Of a stretch of DNA of 64,000 nucleotides, positions 11,301 through 23,164 are shown piece by piece (positions within the stretch are counted from its first letter, which is position 1; the number at the start of each line of letters is the position of its first letter). This DNA is from Rallus limicola (Eukaryota > Chordata > Aves > Gruiformes > Rallidae). The stretch spans positions 1-64,000 of the forward strand of contig JAKCOZ010000618.1 in the NCBI GenBank assembly GCA_022605955.1, read 5' to 3'. The notes beneath the pieces are model-generated. The model was not told the origin of the DNA and did no database searches. It was given only the letters and a program-made list of their open reading frames with translations. The position numbers and the translations under genes were made by a program.

Positions 11301-13265
11301 AGCTTGTCTGAAACCTCCTAACAGGACACACAAGCAGACCCTGTCACTTTGGCTCTCAGCCTTTTCCTTTGCCTGGAAAGAGGGAACATGCCTGGAACCT
11401 CCTACGGTGCTTTTCTCGGCCCTAGCAGACTGCAGTTCAAAACATGCTAAACGTCCAGCAATAACTCCCAAAGTAAAGAAGCTAGGCATGAAAGGCATAG
11501 CTTGTCTGAAACCTCCTAACAGGACACACAAGCAGACCCTGTCACTTTGGCTCTCAGCCTTTTCCTTTGCCTGGAAAGAAGGAACATACCTGCTACCTCC
11601 TACAGTGCTTTTCTCGGCCCTAGCAGACTGCAGTTCAAAACATGCTAAATGTCCAGCAATAACTCCCAAAGTAAAGAAGCTAGGACTGAAAGGCATAGCT
11701 TGTCTGAAACCTCCTAACAGGACACACAAGCAGACCCTGTCACTTTGGCTCTCAGCCTTTTCCTTTGCCTGGAAAGAGGGAACATGCCTGGAAGCTCCTA
11801 CGGTGCTTTTCTCGGCCCTAGCAGACTGCAGTTCAAAACATGCTAAACGTCCAGCAATAACTCCCAAAGTAAAGAAGCTAGGCATGAAAGGCATAGCTTG
11901 TCTGAAACCTCCTAACAGGACACACAAGCAGACCCTGTCACTTTGGCTCTCAGCCTTTTCCTTTGCCTGGAAAGAGGGAACATGCCTGGAAGCTCCTACG
12001 GTGCTTTTCTCGGCCCTAGCAGACTGCAGTTCAAAACATGCTAAACGTCCAGCAATAACTCCCAAAGTAAAGAAGCTAGGCATGAAAGGCATAGCTTGTC
12101 TGAAACCTCCTAACAGGACACACAAGCAGACCCTGTCACTTTGGCTCTCAGCCTTTTCCTTTGCCTGGAAAGAGGGAACATGCCTGGAACCTCCTACGGT
12201 GCTTTTCTCGGCCCTAGCAGACTGCAGTTCAAAACATGCTAAACGTCCAGCAATAACTCCCAAAGTAAAGAAGCTAGGACTGAAAGGCATAGCTTGTCTG
12301 AAACCTCCTAACAGGACACACAAGCAGACCCTGTCACTTTGGCTCTCAGCCTTTTCCTTTGCCTGGAAAGAAGGAACATACCTGCTACCTCCTACAGTGC
12401 TTTTCTCGGCCCTAGCAGACTGCAGTTCAAAACATGCTAAATGTCCAGCAATAACTCCCAAAGTAAAGAAGCTAGGACTGAAAGGCATAGCTTGTCTGAA
12501 ACCTCCTAACAGGACACACAAGCAGACCCTGTCACTTTGGCTCTCAGCCTTTTCCTTTGCCTGGAAAGAGGGAACATGCCTGGAAGCTCCTACGGTGCTT
12601 TTCTCGGCCCTAGCAGACTGCAGTTCAAAACATGCTAAACGTCCAGCAATAACTCCCAAAGTAAAGAAGCTAGGCATGAAAGGCATAGCTTGTCTGAAAC
12701 CTCCTAACAGGACACACAAGCAGACCCTGTCACTTTGGCTCTCAGCCTTTTCCTTTGCCTGGAAAGAGGGAACATGCCTGGAAGCTCCTACGGTGCTTTT
12801 CTCGGCCCTAGCAGACTGCAGTTCAAAACATGCTAAACGTCCAGCAATAACTCCCAAAGTAAAGAAGCTAGGCATGAAAGGCATAGCTTGTCTGAAACCT
12901 CCTAACAGGACACACAAGCAGACCCTGTCACTTTGGCTCTCAGCCTTTTCCTTTGCCTGGAAAGAGGGAACATGCCTGGAAGCTCCTACGGTGCTTTTCT
13001 CGGCCCTAGCAGACTGCAGTTCAAAACATGCTAAACGTCCAGCAATAACTCCCAAAGTAAAGAAGCTAGGCATGAAAGGCATAGCCTGTCTGAAACCTCC
13101 TAACAGGACACACAAGCAGACCCTGTCACTTTGGCTCTCAGCCTTTTCCTTTGCCTGGAAAGAGGGAACATGCCTGGAACCTCCTACGGTGCTTTTCTCG
13201 GCCCTAGCAGACTGCAGTTCAAAACATGCTAAACGTCCAGCAATAACTCCCAAAGTAAAGAAGCT
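2970..13265 (+). repeat. Large multi-monomer duplication, copy 1 (52 monomers)
   Basis: Monomers 16-67 share an ordered list of rare markers with 19602-27520. Shared in order: CATGAC triplet (3117), B' unit, TTGTATGAAA (near 4177), GCCTGT (5363), TCGTCCC (near 5873), two AAGAATCTAGG junctions, GGT unit, B', then the ATGTCC unit group (from 11484) followed by GCT, GCT, CCT, B with ATGTCC, three GCT units and GCCTGT. The offset is exactly 84 monomers (16632 bp) at the left end. Between the two shared parts this copy holds 19 monomers (7722-11483); the other holds only 7. Confidence 0.8.
6534..10889 (+). repeat. 11-mer higher-order repeat, two tandem copies (2178 bp each)
   Basis: Monomers 34-44 and 45-55 have the same order of types: L CCT, B', L CCT with TTTTATCGG, L B, M GCT with GTAAGGAAG, M GGT, CCT, L CCT, B', M CCT, M CCT. 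The rare TTTTATCGG (near 7057 and 9235) and GTAAGG (7513 and 9691) both recur at exactly 2178 bp. Three more monomers (10890-11483) begin a third copy (L CCT, B', M CCT) and then diverge. Copy 1 alone has CTTTGTCTC near 8578. Confidence 0.85.
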
Positions 13266-16235
13266 AGGACTGAAAGGCATAGCTTGTCTGAAACCTCCTA
13301 ACAGGACACACAAGCAGACCCTGTCACTTTGGCTCTCAGCCTTTTCCTTTGCCTGGAAAGAAGGAACATACCTGCTACCTCCTACAGTGCTTTTCTCGGC
13401 CCTAGCAGACTGCAGTTCAAAACATGCTAAACGTCCAGCAATAACTCCCAAAGTAAAGAAGCTAGGCATGAAAGGCATAGCTTGTCTGAAACCTCCTAAC
13501 AGGACACACAAGCAGACCCTGTCACTTTGGCTCTCAGCCTTTTCCTTTGCCTGGAAAGAGGGAACATGCCTGGAAGCTCCTACGGTGCTTTTCTCGGCCC
13601 TAGCAGACTGCAGTTCAAAACATGCTAAACGTCCAGCAATAACTCCCAAAGTAAAGAAGCTAGGACTGAAAGGCATAGCTTGTCTGAAACCTCCTAACAG
13701 GACACACAAGCAGACCCTGTCACTTTGGCTCTCAGCCTTTTCCTTTGCCTGGAAAGAAGGAACATACCTGCTACCTCCTACAGTGCTTTTCTCGGCCCTA
13801 GCAGACTGCAGTTCAAAACATGCTAAACGTCCAGCAATAACTCCCAAAGTAAAGAAGCTAGGCATGAAAGGCATAGCTTGTCTGAAACCTCCTAACAGGA
13901 CACACAAGCAGACCCTGTCACTTTGGCTCTCAGCCTTTTCCTTTGCCTGGAAAGAGGGAACATGCCTGGAAGGTCCTACGGTGCTTTTCTCGGCCCTAGC
14001 AGACTGCAGTTCAAAACATGCTAAACGTCCAGCAATAACTCCCAAAGTAAAGAAGCTAGGCATGAAAGGCATAGCTTGTCTGAAACCTCCTAACAGGACA
14101 CACAAGCAGACCCTGTCACTTTGGCTCTCAGCCTTTTCCTTTGCCTGGAAAGAGGGAACATGCCTGGAACCTCCTACGGTGCTTTTCTCGGCCCTAGCAG
14201 ACTGCAGTTCAAAACATGCTAAACGTCCAGCAATAACTCCCAAAGTAAAGAAGCTAGGACTGAAAGGCATAGCTTGTCTGAAACCTCCTAACAGGACACA
14301 CAAGCAGACCCTGTCACTTTGGCTCTCAGCCTTTTCCTTTGCCTGGAAAGAAGGAACATACCTGCTACCTCCTACAGTGCTTTTCTCGGCCCTAGCAGAC
14401 TGCAGTTCAAAACATGCTAAATGTCCAGCAATAACTCCCAAAGTAAAGAAGCTAGGACTGAAAGGCATAGCTTGTCTGAAACCTCCTAACAGGACACACA
14501 AGCAGACCCTGTCACTTTGGCTCTCAGCCTTTTCCTTTGCCTGGAAAGAGGGAACATGCCTGGAAGCTCCTACGGTGCTTTTCTCGGCCCTAGCAGACTG
14601 CAGTTCAAAACATGCTAAACGTCCAGCAATAACTCCCAAAGTAAAGAAGCTAGGCATGAAAGGCATAGCTTGTCTGAAACCTCCTAACAGGACACACAAG
14701 CAGACCCTGTCACTTTGGCTCTCAGCCTTTTCCTTTGCCTGGAAAGAGGGAACATGCCTGGAAGCTCCTACGGTGCTTTTCTCGGCCCTAGCAGACTGCA
14801 GTTCAAAACATGCTAAACGTCCAGCAATAACTCCCAAAGTAAAGAAGCTAGGCATGAAAGGCATAGCTTGTCTGAAACCTCCTAACAGGACACACAAGCA
14901 GACCCTGTCACTTTGGCTCTCAGCCTTTTCCTTTGCCTGGAAAGAGGGAACATGCCTGGAAGCTCCTACGGTGCTTTTCTCGGCCCTAGCAGACTGCAGT
15001 TCAAAACATGCTAAACGTCCAGCAATAACTCCCAAAGTAAAGAAGCTAGGCATGAAAGGCATAGCCTGTCTGAAACCTCCTAACAGGACACACAAGCAGA
15101 CCCTGTCACTTTGGCTCTCAGCCTTTTCCTTTGCCTGGAAAGAGGGAACATGCCTGGAACCTCCTACGGTGCTTTTCTCGGCCCTAGCAGACTGCAGTTC
15201 AAAACATGCTAAACGTCCAGCAATAACTCCCAAAGTAAAGAAGCTAGGACTGAAAGGCATAGCTTGTCTGAAACCTCCTAACAGGACACACAAGCAGACC
15301 CTGTCACTTTGGCTCTCAGCCTTTTCCTTTGCCTGGAAAGAAGGAACATACCTGCTACCTCCTACAGTGCTTTTCTCGGCCCTAGCAGACTGCAGTTCAA
15401 AACATGCTAAACGTCCAGCAATAACTCCCAAAGTAAAGAAGCTAGGCATGAAAGGCATAGCTTGTCTGAAACCTCCTAACAGGACACACAAGCAGACCCT
15501 GTCACTTTGGCTCTCAGCCTTTTCCTTTGCCTGGAAAGAGGGAACATGCCTGGAAGCTCCTACGGTGCTTTTCTCGGCCCTAGCAGACTGCAGTTCAAAA
15601 CATGCTAAACGTCCAGCAATAACTCCCAAAGTAAAGAAGCTAGGACTGAAAGGCATAGCTTGTCTGAAACCTCCTAACAGGACACACAAGCAGACCCTGT
15701 CACTTTGGCTCTCAGCCTTTTCCTTTGCCTGGAAAGAAGGAACATACCTGCTACCTCCTACAGTGCTTTTCTCGGCCCTAGCAGACTGCAGTTCAAAACA
15801 TGCTAAACGTCCAGCAATAACTCCCAAAGTAAAGAAGCTAGGCATGAAAGGCATAGCTTGTCTGAAACCTCCTAACAGGACACACAAGCAGACCCTGTCA
15901 CTTTGGCTCTCAGCCTTTTCCTTTGCCTGGAAAGAGGGAACATGCCTGGAAGCTCCTACGGTGCTTTTCTCGGCCCTAGCAGACTGCAGTTCAAAACATG
16001 CTAAACGTCCAGCAATAACTCCCAAAGTAAAGAAGCTAGGCATGAAAGGCATAGCTTGTCTGAAACCTCCTAACAGGACACACAAGCAGACCCTGTCACT
16101 TTGGCTCTCAGCCTTTTCCTTTGCCTGGAAAGAGGGAACATGCCTGGAAGCTCCTACGGTGCTTTTCTCGGCCCTAGCAGACTGCAGTTCAAAACATGCT
16201 AAACGTCCAGCAATAACTCCCAAAGTAAAGAAGCT
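12276..16235 (+). repeat. 10-mer higher-order repeat, two tandem copies (1980 bp each)
   Basis: Monomers 63-72 and 73-82 run in the same order: B with AAATGTCC, L GCT, M GCT, M GCT, M CCT with GCCTGT, L B, M GCT, L B, then two class A units. The AAATGTCC marker recurs at 1980 bp (12440 and 14420) and GCCTGT likewise (near 13084 and 15064). The last two units differ: GGT then CCT in copy 1, GCT then GCT in copy 2. The first eight monomers looked the same in both copies by eye. Confidence 0.85.
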
Positions 16236-19200
16236 AGGACTGAAAGGCATAGCTTGTCTGAAACCTCCTAACAGGACACACAAGCAGACCCTGTCACTTT
16301 GGCTCTCAGCCTTTTCCTTTGCCTGGAAAGAAGGAACATACCTGCTACCTCCTACAGTGCTTTTCTCGGCCCTAGCAGACTGCAGTTCAAAACATGCTAA
16401 ACGTCCAGCAATAACTCCCAAAGTAAAGAAGCTAGGACTGAAAGGCATAGCTTGTCTGAAACCTCCTAACAGGACACACAAGCAGACCCTGTCACTTTGG
16501 CTCTCAGCCTTTTCCTTTGCATGGAAAGAGGGAACATGCCTGGAAGCTCCTACGGTGCTTTTCTCGGCCCTAGCAGACTGCAGTTCAAAACATGCTAAAC
16601 GTCCAGCAATAACTCCCAAAGTAAAGAAGCTAGGACTGAAAGGCATAGCTTGTCTGAAACCTCCTAACAGGACACACAAGCAGACCCTGTCACTTTGGCT
16701 CTCAGCCTTTTCCTTTGCCTGGAAAGAAGGAACATACCTGCTACCTCCTACAGTGCTTTTCTCGGCCCTAGCAGACTGCAGTTCAAAACATGCTAAACGT
16801 CCAGCAATAACTCCCAAAGTAAAGAAGCTAGGCATGAAAGGCATAGCTTGTCTGAAACCTCCTAACAGGACACACAAGCAGACCCTGTCACTTTGGCTCT
16901 CAGCCTTTTCCTTTGCCTGGAAAGAGGGAACATGCCTGGAAGCTCCTACGGTGCTTTTCTCGGCCCTAGCAGACTGCAGTTCAAAACATGCTAAACGTCC
17001 AGCAATAACTCCCCAAGTAAAGAAGCTAGGACTGAAAGGCATAGCTTGTCTGAAACCTCCTAACAGGACACACAAGCAGACCCTGTCACTTTGGCTCTCA
17101 GCCTTTTCCTTTGCCTGGAAAGAAGGAACATGCCTGGAACCTCCTACGGTGCTTTTCTCGGCCCTAGCAGACTGCAGTTCAAAACATGCTAAACGTCCAG
17201 CAATAACTCCCAAAGTAAAGAAGCTAGGCATGAAAGGCATAGCTTGTCTGAAACCTCCTAACAGGACACACAAGCAGACCCTGTCACTTTGGCTCTCAGC
17301 CTTTTCCTTTGCCTGGAAAGAAGGAACATACCTGCTACCTCCTACAGTGCTTTTCTCGGCCGTAGCAGACTGCAGTTCAAAACATGCTAAACGTCCAGCA
17401 ATAACTCCCAAAGTAAAGAAGCTAGGCATGAAAGGCATAGCTTGTCTGAAACCTCCTAACAGGACACACAAGCAGACCCTGTCACTTTGGCTCTCAGCCT
17501 TTTCCTTTGCCTGGAAAGAGGGAACATGCCTGGAAGGTCCTACGGTGCTTTTCTCGGCCCTAGCAGACTGCAGTTCAAAACATGCTAAACGTCCAGCAAT
17601 AACTCCCAAAGTAAAGAAGCTAGGCATGAAAGGCATAGCTTGTCTGAAACCTCCTAACAGGACACACAAGCAGACCCTGTCACTTTGGCTCTCAGCCTTT
17701 TCCTTTGCCTGGAAAGAGGGAACATGCCTGGAACCTCCTACGGTGCTTTTCTCGGCCCTAGCAGACTGCAGTTCAAAACATGCTAAATGTCCAGCAATAA
17801 CTCCCAAAGTAAAGAAGCTAGGCATGAAAGGCATAGCTTGTCTGAAACCTCCTAACAGGGCACACAAGCAGACCCTGTCACTTTGGCTCTCAGCCTTTTC
17901 CTTTGCCTGGAAAGAGGGAACATGCCTGGAACCTCCTACGGTGCTTTTCTCGGCCCTAGCAGACTGCAGTTCAAAACATGCTAAACGTCCAGCAATAACT
18001 CCCAAAGTAAAGAAGCTAGGCATGAAAGGCATAGCTTGTCTGAAACCTCCTAACAGGACACACAAGCAGACCCTGTCACTTTGGCTCTCAGCCTTTTCCT
18101 TTGCCTGGAAAGAGGGAACATGCCTGGAAGCTCCTACGGTGCTTTTCTCGGCCCTAGCAGACTGCAGTTCAAAACATGCTAAACGTCCAGCAATAACTCC
18201 CAAAGTAAAGAAGCTAGGACTGAAAGGCATAGCTTGTCTGAAACCTCCTAACAGGACACACAAGCAGACCCTGTCACTTTGGCTCTCAGCCTTTTCCTTT
18301 GCCTGGAAAGAAGGAACATACCTGCTACCTACTACAGTGCTTTTCTCGGCCCTAGCAGACTGCAGTTCAAAACATGCTAAACGTCCAGCAATAACTCCCA
18401 AAGTAAAGAAGCTAGGCATGAAAGGCATAGCTTGTCTGAAACCTCCTAACAGGACACACAAGCAGACCCTGTCACTTTGGCTCTCAGCCTTTTCCTTTGC
18501 CTGGAAAGAGGGAACATGCCTGGAAGCTCCTACGGTGCTTTTCTCGGCCCTAGCAGACTGCAGTTCAAAACATGCTAAACGTCCAGCAATAACTCCCAAA
18601 GTAAAGAAGCTAGGACTGAAAGGCATAGCTTGTCTGAAACCTCCTAACAGGACACACAAGCAGACCCTGTCACTTTGGCTCTCAGCCTTTTCCTTTGCCT
18701 GGAAAGAGGGAACATGCCTGGAAGCTCCTACGGTGCTTTTCTCGGCCCTAGCAGACTGCAGTTCAAAACATGCTAAACGTCCAGCAATAACTCCCAAAGT
18801 AAAGAAGCTAGGACTGAAAGGCATAGCTTGTCTGAAACCTCCTAACAGGACACACAAGCAGACCCTGTCACTTTGGCTCTCAGCCTTTTCCTTTGCCTGG
18901 AAAGAAGGAACATCCCTGCTACCTCCTACGGTGCTTTTCTCGGCCCTAGCAGACTGCAGTTCAAAACATGCTATACGTCCAGCAATAACTCCCAAAGTAA
19001 AGAAGCTAGGCATGAAAGGCATAGCTTGTCTGAAACCTCCTAACAGGACACACAAGCAGACCCTGTCACTTTGGCTCTCAGCCTTTTCCTTTGCCTGGAA
19101 AGAGGGAACATGCCTGGAACCTCCTACGGTGCTTTTCTCGGCCCTAGCAGACTGCAGTTCAAAACATGCTAAACGTCCAGCAATAACTCCCGAAGTAAAG

Positions 19201-19601
19201 AAGCTAGGCATGAAAGGCATAGCTTGTCTGAAACCTCCTAACAGGACACACAAGCAGAACCTGTCACTTTGGCTCTCAGCCTTTTCCTTTGCCTGGAAAG
19301 AGGGAACATGCCTGGAAGGTCCTACGGTGCTTTTCTCGGCCCTAGCAGACTGCAGTTCAAAACATGCTAAACGTCCAGCAATAACTCCCAAAGTAAAGAA
19401 GCTAGGCATGAAAGGCATAGCTTGTCTGAAACCTCCTAACAGGACACACAAGCAGACCCTGTCGCTTTGGCTCTCAGCCTTTTCCTTTGCCTGGAAAGAG
19501 GGAACATGCCTGGAAGCTCCTACGGTGCTTTTCTCGGCCCTAGCAGACTGCAGTTCAAAACATGCTAAACGTCCAGCAATAACTCCCAAAGTAAAGAAGC
19601 T
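16236..19601 (+). repeat. Satellite stretch without a clear higher-order register
   Basis: Seventeen monomers alternate mostly GCT or CCT class A units with class B units. I see no repeat of the order longer than two or three monomers. Private substitutions are relatively common: GCATGG near 16520, CCCCAAGTA near 17012, CCGTAGC near 17361, AGGGCAC near 17859, CTACTACAG near 18330, CATCCCTGC near 18911, GCTATACG near 18970, CCCGAAGTA near 19190, CAGAACC near 19257 and GTCGCTT near 19462. One unit near 17132 has the class B GAAGG followed by class A CATGCCTGGAA, a hybrid. Confidence 0.8.
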
Positions 19602-19885
19602 AGGCATGAAAGGCATAGCTTGTCTGAAACCTCCTAACAGGACACACAAGCAGACCCTTTCACTTTGGCTCTCAGCCTTTTCCTTTGCCTGGAAAGAGGG
19701 AACATGCCTGGAACCTCCTACGGTGCTTTTCTCGGCCCTAGCAGACTGCATGACAAAACATGCTAAACGTCCAGCAATAACTCCCAAAGTAAAGAAGCTA
19801 GGACTGAAAGGCATAGCTTGTCTGAAACCTCCTAACAGGACACACAAGCAGACCCTGTCACTTTGGCTCTCAGCCTTTTCCTTTA

Positions 19886-19902
19886 CCTGGAAAAAGGAAC
19901 AT
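19886..19902 (+). other. Single-base deletion in monomer 101
   Basis: This B' monomer reads CTGGAAAAAGGAAC where others have CTGGAAAGAAGGAAC; the G at monomer position 95 is missing. It is the second and last net length change in the window and explains why the offset of the large duplication drops from 16632 to 16631 bp to its right. The result is a five-A run, so a base-calling origin should be considered. Confidence 0.9.
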
Positions 19903-22900
19903 ACCTGCTACCTCCTACAGTGCTTTTCTTGGCCCTAGCAGACTGCAGTTCAAAACATGCTAAACGTCCAGCAATAACTCCCAAAGTAAAGAAGCTAGGC
20001 ATGAAAGGCATAGCTTGTCTGAAACCTCCTAACAGGACACACAAGCAGACCCTGTCACTTTGGCTCTCAGCCTTTTCCTTTGCCTGGAAAGAGGGAACAT
20101 GCCTGGAACCTCCTACGGTGCTTTTCTCGGCCCTAGCAGACTGCAGTTCAAAACATGCTAAACGTCCAGCAATAACTCCCAAAGTAAAGAAGCTAGGACT
20201 GAAAGGCATAGCTTGTCTGAAACCTCCTAACAGGACACACAAGCAGACCCTGTCACTTTGGCTCTCAGCCTTTTCCTTTGCCTGGAAAGAAGGAACATAC
20301 CTGCTACCTCCTACGGTGCTTTTCTCGGCCCTAGCAGACTGCAGTTCAAAACATGCTAAACGTCCAGCAATAACTCCCAAAGTAAAGAAGCTAGGACTGA
20401 AAGGCATAGCTTGTCTGAAACCTCCTAACAGGACACACAAGCAGACCCTGTCACTTTGGCTCTCAGCCTTTTCCTTTGCCTGGAAAGAGGGAACATGCCT
20501 GGAAGCTCCTACGGTGCTTTTCTCGGCCCTAGCAGACTGCAGTTCAAAACATGCTAAACGTCCAGCAATAACTCCCAAAGTAAAGAAGCTAGGCATGAAA
20601 GGCATAGCTTGTCTGAAACCTCCTAACAGGACACACAAGCAGACCCTGTCACTTTGGCTCTCAGCCTTTTCCTTTGCCTGGAAAGAGGGAACATGCCTGG
20701 AACCTCCTACGGTGCTTTTCTCGGCCCTAGCAGACTGCAGTTCAAAACATGCTAAACGTCCAGCAATAACTCCCAAAGTAAAGAAGCTAGGACTGAAAGG
20801 CATAGCTTGTATGAAACCTCCTAACAGGACACACAAGCAGACCCTGTCACTTTGGCTCTCAGCCTTTTCCTTTGCCTGGAAAGAGGGAACATGCCTGGAA
20901 CCTCCTACGGTGCTTTTCTCGGCCCTAGCAGACTGCAGTTCAAAACATGCTAAACGTCCAGCAATAACTCCCAAAGTAAAGAAGCTAGGACTGAAAGGCA
21001 TAGCTTGTCTGAAACCTCCTAACAGGACACACAAGCAGACCCTGTCACTTTGGCTCTCAGCCTTTTCCTTTGCCTGGAAAGAAGGAACATACCTGCTACC
21101 TCCTACAGTGCTTTTCTCGGCCCTAGCAGACTGCAGTTCAAAACATGCTAAACGTCCAGCAATAACTCCCAAAGTAAAGAAGCTAGGCATGAAAGGCATA
21201 GCTTGTCTGAAACCTCCTAACAGGACACACAAGCAGACCCTGTCACTTTGGCTCTCAGCCTTTTCCTTTGCCTGGAAAGAGGGAACATGCCTGGAACCTC
21301 CTACGGTGCTTTTCTCGGCCCTAGCAGACTGCAGTTCAAAACATGCTAAACGTCCAGCAATAACTCCCAAAGTAAAGAAGCTAGGACTGAAAGGCATAGC
21401 TTGTCTGAAACCTCCTAACAGGACACACAAGCAGACCCTGTCACTTTGGCTCTCAGCCTTTTCCTTTGCCTGGAAAGAGGGAACATGCCTGGAAGGTCCT
21501 ACGGTGCTTTTCTCGGCCCTAGCAGACTGCAGTTCAAAACATGCTAAACGTCCAGCAATAACTCCCAAAGTAAAGAAGCTAGGCATGAAAGGCATAGCTT
21601 GTCTGAAACCTCCTAACAGGACACACAAGCAGACCCTGTCACTTTGGCTCTCAGCCTTTTCCTTTGCCTGGAAAGAGGGAACATGCCTGGAAGCTCCTAC
21701 GGTGCTTTTCTCGGACCTAGCAGACTGCAGTTCAAAACATGCTAAACGTCCAGCAATAACTCCCAAAGTAAAGAAGCTAGGCATGAAAGGCATAGCTTGT
21801 CTGAAACCTCCTAACAGGACACACAAGCAGACCCTGTCACTTTGGCTCTCAGCCTTTTCCTTTGCCTGGAAAGAGGGAACATGCCTGGAAGCTCCTACGG
21901 TGCTTTTCTCGGCCCTAGCAGACTGCAGTTCAAAACATGCTAAACGTCCAGCAATAACTCCCAAAGTAAAGAAGCTAGGCATGAAAGGCATAGCCTGTCT
22001 GAAACCTCCTAACAGGACACACAAGCAGACCCTGTCACTTTGGCTCTCAGCCTTTTCCTTTGCCTGGAAAGAGGGAACATGCCTGGAAGCTCCTACGGTG
22101 CTTTTCTCGGCCCTAGCAGACTGCAGTTCAAAACATGCTAAACGTCCAGCAATAACTCCCAAAGTAAAGAAGCTAGGACTGAAAGGCATAGCTTGTCTGA
22201 AACCTCCTAACAGGACACACAAGCAGACCCTGTCACTTTGGCTCTCAGCCTTTTCCTTTGCCTGGAAAGAAGGAACATACCTGCTACCTCCTACAGTGCT
22301 TTTCTCGGCCCTAGCAGACTGCAGTTCAAAACATGCTAAACGTCCAGCAATAACTCCCAAAGTAAAGAAGCTAGGCATGAAAGGCATAGCTTGTCTGAAA
22401 CCTCCTAACAGGACACACAAGCAGACCCTGTCACTTTGTCTCTCAGCCTTTTCCTTTGCCTGGAAAGAGGGAACATGCCTGGAACCTCCTACGGTGCTTT
22501 TCTCGTCCCTAGCAGACTGCAGTTCAAAACATGCTAAACGTCCAGCAATAACTCCCAAAGTAAAGAATCTAGGACTGAAAGGCATAGCTTGTCTGAAACC
22601 TCCTAACAGGACACACAAGCAGACCCTGTCACTTTGGCTCTCAGCCTTTTCCTTTGCCTGGAAAGAAGGAACATACCTGCTACCTCCTACAGTGCTTTTC
22701 TCGGCCCTAGCAGACTGCAGTTCAAAACATGCTAAACGTCCAGCAATAACTCCCAAAGTAAAGAATCTAGGACTGAAAGGCATAGCTTGTCTGAAACCTC
22801 CTAACAGGACACACAAGCAGACCCTGTCACTTTGGCTCTCAGCCTTTTCCTTTGCCTGGAAAGAGGGAACATGCCTGGAAGGTCCTACGGTGCTTTTCTC

Positions 22901-23164
22901 GGCCCTAGCAGACTGCAGTTCAAAACATGCTAAACGTCCAGCAATAACTCCCAAAGTAAAGAAGCTAGGCATGAAAGGCATAGCTTGTCTGAAACCTCCT
23001 AACAGGACACACAAGCAGACCCTGTCACTTTCCCTCTCAGCCTTTTCCTTTGCCTGGAAAGAGGGAACATGCCTGGAACCTCCTACGGTGCTTTTCTCGG
23101 CCCTAGCAGACTGCAGTTCAAAACATGCTAAACGTCCAGCAATAACTCCCAAAGTAAAGAAGCT

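Noticed and set aside
2655..19894. The two one-base deletions as programmed frameshift sites
   Set aside because: They occur once each, in short homopolymer or A-rich contexts, with no gene to regulate; mutation or base-calling error is sufficient.
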